64,000 bases of DNA from Bradyrhizobium sp. CCBAU 53338 (GTDB lineage: Bacteria; Pseudomonadota; Alphaproteobacteria; Rhizobiales; Xanthobacteraceae): contig NZ_CP030048.1 in assembly GCF_015291665.1 (NCBI RefSeq), positions 5,208,001 to 5,272,000 on the forward strand, written 5' to 3'. The notes beneath the pieces are model-generated. The model ran no database searches, had not been told where the DNA came from, and saw only the letters and a program-made list of their open reading frames with translations. Within the stretch, counting starts at the first letter, position 1; every line of letters begins with the position of its first letter. This document shows, one piece after another, positions 16,999 to 23,248 of the stretch. The position numbers and the translations under genes are program-made.

Positions 16999-17652
16999 AT
17001 GACCATCAACCATCACCCACCTGAAGATCTCCTGGCCGATTTTGCCGCCGGCCGGCTCGACGAGGCCGATCGCCTCGTCATCGGCGTTCATGCCGCACAA
17101 TGCCCTCGCTGCCGGCGTTTCATCGCCGCGATCGAGCAGCTTGCGGGTGCCGCGCTGGAACGGGCCGCTCCGGTCGCCATGGCAGACGACGCGTTCGCGA
17201 CCATCATGGCTGCGATCGACGCGCCGGAGGCGGCGCCCGCGCCGGCGCAGGCCGGGTCGCAACCGGTGCCGCTGCTCGACGACGACCTGCCGGAAATCCT
17301 GCTGCGTTGCCGGTTCGGCAAGAGCCGGCGCGTGGCGCCGGGCGTCAAGATGCAACCGATCGTCCTGCCCGGTGCGGACAAGTCGCGCGCGTTCCTGCTG
17401 TGGTCGGCACCCGGCACGCGCATGCTGGAACATTCGCACACCGGGACCGAGCTGACCCTGGTGCTCAAGGGCAGCTTCAGCCATCAGGGCGGCGATTTCA
17501 GGCCGGGCGATTTCGATTTCGGCGACGGCGAGGTCGATCATCAGCCGATCGTCGGCGGCGACATGCCGTGCCTGTGCCTTGTCGCCATGAGCGGGGATTT
17601 GCAGATGCACGGCTGGCTCGGCCGGTTGATCTCGCCCTTCGTGCGGCTTTGA
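16999..17652 (+). CDS. chrR: ChrR-like zinc anti-sigma factor with cupin domain
   Basis: The 217-residue anti-sigma has an N-terminal zinc-binding anti-sigma domain (residues 1 to about 75, HAAQCPRC giving the HxxxCxxC motif) joined by an Ala/Pro linker to a C-terminal cupin (about 95-200). Cupin metal ligands are likely in MLEHSHTGTELTLVLKG and GEVDHQPIVGGD. In Rhodobacter the N-terminal domain holds the sigma factor and the cupin is needed for release on singlet oxygen. It starts one base after the sigma stop, the usual paired arrangement. Confidence 0.92.
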   Translation: MTINHHPPEDLLADFAAGRLDEADRLVIGVHAAQCPRCRRFIAAIEQLAGAALERAAPVAMADDAFATIMAAIDAPEAAPAPAQAGSQPVPLLDDDLPEILLRCRFGKSRRVAPGVKMQPIVLPGADKSRAFLLWSAPGTRMLEHSHTGTELTLVLKGSFSHQGGDFRPGDFDFGDGEVDHQPIVGGDMPCLCLVAMSGDLQMHGWLGRLISPFVRL

Positions 17653-17663
17653 GCGTCCTGATG

Positions 17664-17693
17664 TGATCCAGTCGCGGCGCGCAGTCGTTCTCC
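17664..17693 (+). promoter_or_regulatory. Predicted ECF promoter of the second sigma gene
   Basis: TGATCC at 17664-17669, an 18-base spacer ending GTCG, and TTCTCC at 17688-17693 match the element before the first sigma gene. It lies in the 68-base gap after chrR. It predicts transcription start near 17700, which favours ATG 17721 over 17703 as the start codon. Confidence 0.6.
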
Positions 17694-17720
17694 TGACAAG
17701 CAATGCTGGAGGACGAGGCA

Positions 17721-18323
17721 ATGAGCTGCGGCGGACTGACGGCCCGGGACCCGATGATCGAACGTTTGAGCGATCTTCTCGCCCGGGTCGGGCACGGCGA
17801 CCAGCGCGCCTTCGCCGAGCTTTTCGCCGCGACGCGCAGCAAGCTGCGCAAGACAGCGCGTCCGATCGCGCCGGTCAGCGCCGATCTCGACGACCTGCTC
17901 CAGGACGCCTATCTGAAGATCTGGAAGCACGCCGCAAGCTTCGACCCTGCCCGCTCCTCACCTATCACCTGGATGTGCGCGATCGTGCGCAACACCGCGA
18001 TCGATGCTGTCAGGCTCAAGCAGATGCCGCTGGCGGATTTCGACGAAGCGCTGTCAGTCGCTGAAATCTCCGAGTCCGAGGACGCGTTCGACTACGATTT
18101 CGTTCAACCGATCGCGGCCCGCGCCATCCAGCGGCTTCCCGATCAACGGCGGCAATTGCTGTCGCGGGCCTATCTCGATGGCGAAAGCCGGTCGATGCTG
18201 GCAGAGCGCTTCGGCGTCCCGGTCGGCACGATCAAGACCTGGCTGCGAAGGACGGTTGTCTCGCTGCGCGAGGAATGCCTGGCATGTACCCCGGGCGTGG
18301 TGGCCCCGCAGCCTCATCGGTGA
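17721..18323 (+). CDS. Second ECF sigma factor
   Basis: The 200-residue sigma factor has region 2 (about residues 30-95: DQRAFAELFAATRSKLRK, DLDDLLQDAYLKIWKHA, ITWMCAIVRNTAIDAVR) and region 4 (about 125-185: LPDQRRQLLSRAYLDG, VPVGTIKTWLRRTVVSLR). It differs clearly from the first sigma and has no anti-sigma gene beside it. I chose ATG 17721 because GGAGG lies 8 bases upstream and the predicted promoter would leave almost no leader for ATG 17703. It is probably controlled by the RpoE-type sigma, making a two-step cascade. Confidence 0.88.
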   Translation: MSCGGLTARDPMIERLSDLLARVGHGDQRAFAELFAATRSKLRKTARPIAPVSADLDDLLQDAYLKIWKHAASFDPARSSPITWMCAIVRNTAIDAVRLKQMPLADFDEALSVAEISESEDAFDYDFVQPIAARAIQRLPDQRRQLLSRAYLDGESRSMLAERFGVPVGTIKTWLRRTVVSLREECLACTPGVVAPQPHR

Positions 18324-18397
18324 GCCGGCGCATGGGCCGATCCGGCGAGCCGGAGCAAGAGGCCGGGAACCGCAGGCGCTTCGCCGGCAACGGCGGA

Positions 18398-18508
18398 ATG
18401 AAGAACCAATACATCAATCTGGACCGCAAGGATGCGGTCGAGATGCGTGCGACGGGCAGCAGGCAGCGAGGATCGCGGAAGCCGCGACTCGGCCGCCCGT
18501 TCAATTGA
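18398..18508 (+). CDS. Possible 36-residue basic protein
   Basis: An ATG at 18398 opens 36 codons beginning MKNQYINLDRKDAVEMRAT and ending in a very basic tail. Its stop overlaps the stop of the convergent tspO gene within the palindrome TCAATTGA. The ribosome binding site is poor. No family is recognised, and it may be a chance frame in a 177-base gap. Confidence 0.25.
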   Translation: MKNQYINLDRKDAVEMRATGSRQRGSRKPRLGRPFN

Positions 18509-18956
18509 GCATGACGATGCTGGCATTGAGCAAGGTGGCGAATGCGACCCAGGCAAGATAGGGCACGAACAGCCATGCCGCCGTCCGGTCCGTCAGCCAG
18601 CACTCGACGATGAAGCCGATGATCGCCAGCAGCATCGCGACGATGATGCCGAGTGCGAGGCCGGTACGATGCCACGTGAAGAAGACCGGCGACCAGGCGA
18701 AGTTGAGCAGCATCTGCGCGGCCCAGAGCAGCATGGCTACGCCGTACGGAGACTGCCCCCAGGTTCGCGCGCCGGCGAGCGCGATCAGCAGGTAGACGAC
18801 CGACCACACCGGCGCGAAAACCCAGTTCGGCGGGTTGAACGGCGGCTTGATCAGCCCGGCATACCAGGGGCCAGGCAGGTTCGTGCTTCCGATCGCGAAG
18901 CCGGCTCCGAGCACGATGAGAACGAAAATGACGTGGGTCGTGAAGGATGTCCGCAT
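18501..18956 (-). CDS. tspO: TspO/MBR family tryptophan-rich sensory protein
   Basis: The 151-residue protein has five membrane helices and the family signature: GSTNLPGPWYAGLIKPPFNP near residue 24, WVFAPVWSVVYLLIALAG near 45, LNFAWSPVFFTWHR near 80 and a C-terminal LAWVAFATLLNASIVMLN. TspO binds porphyrins and modulates their export or photo-oxidative degradation. I chose ATG 18956 because the predicted promoter (-10 at 18991-18996) would leave almost no leader for a start at 18989. The promoter matches those of the sigma genes, tying tspO to the same stress response, which fits porphyrin photochemistry. Confidence 0.93.
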   Translation of the reverse strand: MRTSFTTHVIFVLIVLGAGFAIGSTNLPGPWYAGLIKPPFNPPNWVFAPVWSVVYLLIALAGARTWGQSPYGVAMLLWAAQMLLNFAWSPVFFTWHRTGLALGIIVAMLLAIIGFIVECWLTDRTAAWLFVPYLAWVAFATLLNASIVMLN

Positions 18957-18990
18957 GCCGGCTTCGCCGCGATGAGAGGGGCCCCTCACC

Positions 18991-19020
18991 CCTCAACGCG
19001 GCATCGTCAGGTTTGGATCA
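18991..19020 (-). promoter_or_regulatory. Predicted ECF promoter of tspO
   Basis: Read on the minus strand: TGATCC at 19020-19015, an 18-base spacer, then TTGAGG at 18996-18991. It sits 35 bases before the tspO ATG. The spacing and the TT of the -10 element are identical to the two sigma-gene promoters. Confidence 0.6.
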
Positions 19021-19026
19021 CATGGA

Positions 19027-19854
19027 TTATTTTTGCGGTCCGGACAGCGAGATGTCGCGCTCGGCGCGGAAGACGTTGCTGTAGAGATTGGCAATCCACT
19101 GCCGGCCGATCTCGGTCTTGTTGAGATAGCTGATCTCGGTCTGGATGTGCGGTGCGACGCTGTTCCAGTAGAATTGAGGATAGCGGTTCACAATGTCGGC
19201 CGGCGAGTCGTAGCCGAGTTGGCGGTTCATGCCGACCTCCTCGAACTCGTAGTAAAGCGCATTGGCCTTGCGCAGATAGTTGGGATCGCCGAGCTGGCCG
19301 ATGAAGTCGGCGGCGCGCAGGATCGAGGCCTCGTCGTCATATTCCTGGCCCTGGCGGGCCGGGAAGCGCGTTCCCTCGATGGCCCTCGCGACGCGCTCAG
19401 AGTCCACGCCGCGGATCGGCGGCAGCCGGCGCCGCACGAAAAGCTTCGACCGGTCAACGTGATACATCATCAGACTGGCATCGGATGCGCCGCGCGGCAG
19501 CGACACCTTGGTGCCGGCATCGTCGATCAGGAAGCCGTCTTCGTCGTCCTCCTCGAACAGGCCGCGGACATAGCCGATGTCGTGTGCGAGACAGGCGATG
19601 AGGACATGGAGGTAGTCGTCCGCCGCAAGGTGGGTGTGAAGATTCCGGCCCATCAGGATCGCCTGGGCCGCCAGCGTCACCAGCATCGTATGCTCGATGT
19701 TGTGGTAGAGCGCATCGCTGTTGCCGATGCATTCCAGCGCCGTGCGCGTCGATCCTTCCAGCACCCGGGCGTAGGACTCGTCGAACCGCCGACGCATGAA
19801 CGAGCCCAGCATCTTCTCCAGGGTCTCAGCGGCCAGTCGCGGTAACGTCATCAT
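19027..19854 (-). CDS. HD-domain metal-dependent phosphohydrolase
   Basis: The 275-residue protein has an HD-domain core with metal ligands in YHNIEHTMLV (about residues 50-59) and LAHDIGYVRG (about 89-98), then Asp in the DEASILRAADFIGQLG helix. This is the layout of HD phosphohydrolases acting on nucleotides or phosphodiesters. There is no GGDEF, response-regulator or sensor domain. The substrate is unknown. It begins with MMTLPRLAAETLEKML; the ATG at 19854 has no strong ribosome binding site. The tspO promoter lies directly after its stop, so the two genes are separate transcripts. Confidence 0.8.
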   Translation of the reverse strand: MMTLPRLAAETLEKMLGSFMRRRFDESYARVLEGSTRTALECIGNSDALYHNIEHTMLVTLAAQAILMGRNLHTHLAADDYLHVLIACLAHDIGYVRGLFEEDDEDGFLIDDAGTKVSLPRGASDASLMMYHVDRSKLFVRRRLPPIRGVDSERVARAIEGTRFPARQGQEYDDEASILRAADFIGQLGDPNYLRKANALYYEFEEVGMNRQLGYDSPADIVNRYPQFYWNSVAPHIQTEISYLNKTEIGRQWIANLYSNVFRAERDISLSGPQK

Positions 19855-20149
19855 GGATGCAGCCCCGTCTGTCGGTGGTGTCCCACGGTAACTCCCGACG
19901 CCTCATTCTCGTCCTTGACGCAGGCTCAGCATAGCTCAATCTGGGGCGACTGACCAAATCCCGAAACAAAAATACGTAAATGTGTAGCCCTGCCGCCCCG
20001 CAGCATCACGGTTGCGGTCACGGTTCGGCGCACCTTGTGATCAGCCTCTACGAGAGCTTCGCCAGCCCGGCCAGTGGCCGACCGTTCATCTGGCGAGGAC
20101 GTACGTGTGAACGGGCCGGGACGCCTGCACCGCGCTGCGGACGGTGGCG
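19855..20149. other. Intergenic region, no gene supported
   Basis: The 295 bases hold the HD gene's promoter region and the 3' flank of the TPR-ATP-grasp gene. A TTG-started frame of 75 codons on the minus strand overlaps the upstream stop but has no family character. An AT-rich stretch near 19968-19985 could be promoter-related. Confidence 0.4.
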
Positions 20150-21784
20150 TCAATTCCCCCGCGCGAAGCGCGCGAGCATCCCGTCGAACGCGAGCTTGAT
20201 CCGGTTTATATACGGGTCCTTGTAGGGAAATTCTGGATTCTGGTCATGCACCAGCATGGAGGCGTTGACCTCGAACACGACGAGACGGCCGTCTGGATCG
20301 AGGGAGCAATCGATGCCGAAATAATCGAGACCAATGCGATCGCGAATGACTCGCAACGCCTGGGAATGGGCTGCGCCGAACACCTCTCCGGGCGCGCGCA
20401 GGAAACGCTCCTCCTCGTCCTGCATCCAGGCGTGTTGCGCCATATCGGTCGCGTCGCGATGGAGCTTCCAGTCGGCTCCAATGGCGAGATGATAAGGCAG
20501 GATCTCCTCGCCGACGAACAAGAACCGGTATTTCCGGAAGAAGCCATCGGCGGAGCGATAGTCGACATAGTCGATCACATAGCGATCATGGCCTTCATGT
20601 GCCGCAAGGAAGGCAGTCAGTGCCGCGGCATCGTCGAGCTTCTCGAAGACGTCGCCGCCATGCATACCGGCTTGGCGCGCCAGCACCGGAAAAGCAAGAT
20701 CGAGGCCGTCAGGGAGCCCCTCGCCAGTCGCGATGCGGATCGTGCACGGCACACGGCAGCCCGCGACGTCGGCGAGTGCCAGAGCCGTGGCGTCGCGCGT
20801 GGTGTTCCGGATCCTTGCGGGATCGTTGACGACGGGCTTGCCGAGGCTTCGTGCGATGGCCATGGCGAGCGGAAGCACGTCCGCGCCCTGATCCGCGTCG
20901 GAGACAAGGTTGACGACGACATCTGCCTCGTGCGCCAGCAGGGCGATATCCGGCTGGCTGCCCGGCAGCAGCGACAGGATGCTGGTCTGGTAGGCGCAAT
21001 CCTTGAAGAGAAATTCGACCGGCGTGTTGCCGACGAAGGGCGCAAACAGCGCCAGCGCACGAAACACCGGCGGCGATTGGGTCGCGGGCCTGCGCAGGAT
21101 CGGATGCACTCGTGCGGCATGGGCGTAGGCGGCCTGTGCCGCCTCGATCTCTCCGCGCGCTTGGCGGATCGCACCGACCCAGTAGAAGTTCTCGGCCTGT
21201 TCAGGCGCGCGCACCACGGCCTGCTCGAACTGCGCGACCGCCTCTTCTGTTTCGCCGAGCTCGAAGCAGACCTTGCCGAGCCGGCTGCGGAGCTCGGCGT
21301 CTTCGGGCGTCTCCTCGAGCAATTCCAGCAGCAGCGTCCGCGCGATCGCGAACTGCCGCGTCGCTACCAGCGCCTGCACCAAATTCGTGCGCGAGGGCCG
21401 ATGGCCTGGATTGCGCCGGAGCGCCTCGAGGTAGAGCGAAATTGCGTCCTGCATCTTGCCGCTGCGCTGGTGAACGATGCCAAGATTGCACCAGCAGGCG
21501 ACGAGATGCGGCGCGATGCGCAAGGCCGCCCTGTAATTCTCGCCTGCAGAGCCGATGTCGTCGCACAGCATGAAGGCATTGGCGAGGGCCGCGTGCAGAT
21601 CGGCAACGCCGTCGACCGCAACGCCGATCGACATCGTAGCCGCGAGCGCGAGCCCGGCCTGAAACACCGCAATCGCCGGCCTGATCTCGCCGCGCCGGTA
21701 GTGCTCGCGCCCTGTGCGCAGCATGTCGGCAATGCCTGGCGTGTCACCGGAAGGCTGCGCGAGGGCCATCGATGAGGACGTCAT
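20150..21784 (-). CDS. TPR-repeat protein with C-terminal ATP-grasp-like domain
   Basis: The 544-residue protein has an N-terminal array of about five tetratricopeptide repeats (residues 20-225: ADMLRTGREHYRRGEIRPAI, ALRIAPHLVACWCNLGIVHQ, EAVAQFEQAVVRAPEQAENF). The C-terminal half (about 330-530) resembles ATP-grasp ligases: it ends with GLDYFGIDCSLDPDGRLVV and FEVNASM, the acidic-Asn metal site of that fold. Such proteins may ligate an amino acid or amine to a carboxylate, or modify a protein. The start ATG overlaps the stop of the formyltransferase-like gene (ATGA), implying translational coupling. CGGAGAA is the ribosome binding site. The product is unknown. Confidence 0.78.
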   Translation of the reverse strand: MTSSSMALAQPSGDTPGIADMLRTGREHYRRGEIRPAIAVFQAGLALAATMSIGVAVDGVADLHAALANAFMLCDDIGSAGENYRAALRIAPHLVACWCNLGIVHQRSGKMQDAISLYLEALRRNPGHRPSRTNLVQALVATRQFAIARTLLLELLEETPEDAELRSRLGKVCFELGETEEAVAQFEQAVVRAPEQAENFYWVGAIRQARGEIEAAQAAYAHAARVHPILRRPATQSPPVFRALALFAPFVGNTPVEFLFKDCAYQTSILSLLPGSQPDIALLAHEADVVVNLVSDADQGADVLPLAMAIARSLGKPVVNDPARIRNTTRDATALALADVAGCRVPCTIRIATGEGLPDGLDLAFPVLARQAGMHGGDVFEKLDDAAALTAFLAAHEGHDRYVIDYVDYRSADGFFRKYRFLFVGEEILPYHLAIGADWKLHRDATDMAQHAWMQDEEERFLRAPGEVFGAAHSQALRVIRDRIGLDYFGIDCSLDPDGRLVVFEVNASMLVHDQNPEFPYKDPYINRIKLAFDGMLARFARGN

Positions 21785-22209
21785 GTATTCTCCGGAAGTG
21801 ACGCCGTGAAGGTGACACCGTGCAGCTGCGGCGGGTATTGCTGCGGCCGCTCCAGGACAGCGCACAGCGCGGCGTCAGCGACGGCTCGCGCGCGCCCGGC
21901 CATGGCGTGAACGGTCACGCCGAAGCTGTCCGCGCGGTCATAGAGTGCGAAATGGGCCGGCGCCCAGCCTGGATAGGCCGGCGGACCCGGATGAAAATTG
22001 TAGGCGCCGCGGCCGAAGCGCGCGAGCAGATCGGGCGGCACGATGACGCCGGAGGCGAAGGCGACCAGACGAGACGCGGGCTCGATGTTGCCAAGCTCTT
22101 CCATATCGACCACCGGCCAGATCACGAGATCCGGCCTGAAACTTCGCAAGATCCGCAACAAGGCCACCTGCTCGGCGGCCTCCGTCAGCAATGCAAGTCC
22201 CTCGACCAT
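21781..22209 (-). CDS. Short formyltransferase-like protein
   Basis: The 142-residue protein contains the core of the formyltransferase catalytic domain: FRPDLVIWPVVD, VPPDLLARFGRGAYNFHPG and GVTVHAMA, matching the Asn-His-Pro signature and the later GVT strand of Fmt/ArnA-type enzymes. It lacks the N-terminal folate-binding half and looks cut short after GVTVHAMA. Its last codons overlap the TPR-ATP-grasp start. The reading frame continues upstream for about 17 codons with coding character before a TAA but offers no start codon there. It may be a compact family variant, or a 5'-decayed gene. Confidence 0.6.
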   Translation of the reverse strand: MVEGLALLTEAAEQVALLRILRSFRPDLVIWPVVDMEELGNIEPASRLVAFASGVIVPPDLLARFGRGAYNFHPGPPAYPGWAPAHFALYDRADSFGVTVHAMAGRARAVADAALCAVLERPQQYPPQLHGVTFTASLPENT

Positions 22210-22369
22210 CGGTTCGGCTTCGGCAGCGTTGATAGCGAGCCACTGTGTCGCGGGGTAGCGTTAACAGCGTGTTAATGACCGGACGCCTGGCACATCCGGG
22301 AAACACAGTGAAACAAACCTCCCGCACATCGACGCATTCGCTCACACAAGGGGAGCGGTGAAACCACGA

Positions 22370-23248
22370 TCACTCCACCAGCAGCACGTCCACGGCGACG
22401 CCGAGCTTCTGCTTCGGCGAGCCGACAATGATGCCGTCGATGGGGGACACATCGGAGAAGTCGCGGCCGACCGCCAGCGTGATGTGGTCATTGGCGACCA
22501 GCAGATCGTTGGTCGGATCGAAATCGATCCAGCCGAGCTCCGCCCCGCACCACAGCGATACCCAGGCATGGGTCGCGTCGGCGCCTTGCAAGCGCGGTTG
22601 GCCCGGCGGCGGAATGGTGCGCAGGTAACCGCTGACATAGGCCGCCGGCAGGCCGAGCCCGCGAAGGCCGGCGATCATCACGTGGGCGAAGTCCTGGCAG
22701 ACGCCGTGGCGGTTGTCGAAGACCTCGTTGAGCGGCGTCGAGATCACCGTGGCCTTGGGGTCGTAGCGAAACTCGGTACGGATGCGATGCATGAGATCGA
22801 CCGCACCGGCGAGAATGCCCGCGCCGGGCGCGAAGCTTGCCGCCGCGTAGGCGCTCACGGGGCGCAGCACCGGCACGAGCGGGCTCGCAAAGACATAGCC
22901 GACCGGCGAGGACGGCCCGAGGCTGGTCGCTTCGAAGGCGACGTCGCGGATGCTCTCCCAGGACGGACTGGCGGCATCGCGCGCCGGCGGCTTCCGCTCC
23001 ACAGCGACGCGCGAGCGCGAGTCGATGCGCAAATTGCGATGCGCGGCTTCGATCACGACGCTTTCGGTCAGCGTGCCGAAGAAGTCGCGGCGGACATGGC
23101 GCTCGGACGGGCGCGGACGGATCTCGACCTTGTGCGAAATCAATTCCTGGCCGTTACCGTCCTTCGGCTCGAGCCGCAGCGTGCAGCGGGCGAAGCTGAC
23201 CGGGCTTTCGTATTCGTAGGTCGTGACGTGCCTGATGTCGTAGATCAC
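22370..23248 (-). CDS. Transglutaminase-like cysteine protease-fold protein
   Basis: The 292-residue protein has an N-terminal bacterial transglutaminase beta domain (residues 1 to about 80) and a transglutaminase-like core with the triad Cys184 (HGVCQDFAH), His227 (THAWVSLW) and Asp244 (WIDFDPTND). Members linked to ATP-grasp/alpha-E genes are thought to act as peptidases or amide-exchange enzymes on a small peptide product. The GTG start overlaps the TGA of the upstream ATP-grasp/alpha-E gene (GTGA), so the two are translationally coupled. It is the last gene of the three-gene unit. Confidence 0.9.
   Translation of the reverse strand: MIYDIRHVTTYEYESPVSFARCTLRLEPKDGNGQELISHKVEIRPRPSERHVRRDFFGTLTESVVIEAAHRNLRIDSRSRVAVERKPPARDAASPSWESIRDVAFEATSLGPSSPVGYVFASPLVPVLRPVSAYAAASFAPGAGILAGAVDLMHRIRTEFRYDPKATVISTPLNEVFDNRHGVCQDFAHVMIAGLRGLGLPAAYVSGYLRTIPPPGQPRLQGADATHAWVSLWCGAELGWIDFDPTNDLLVANDHITLAVGRDFSDVSPIDGIIVGSPKQKLGVAVDVLLVE

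Noticed and set aside
19926..20153. 75-codon TTG-started frame after the TPR-ATP-grasp stop
   Set aside because: Arg/Pro-rich product without family likeness and no ribosome binding site; overlap with the stop codon alone is not evidence.
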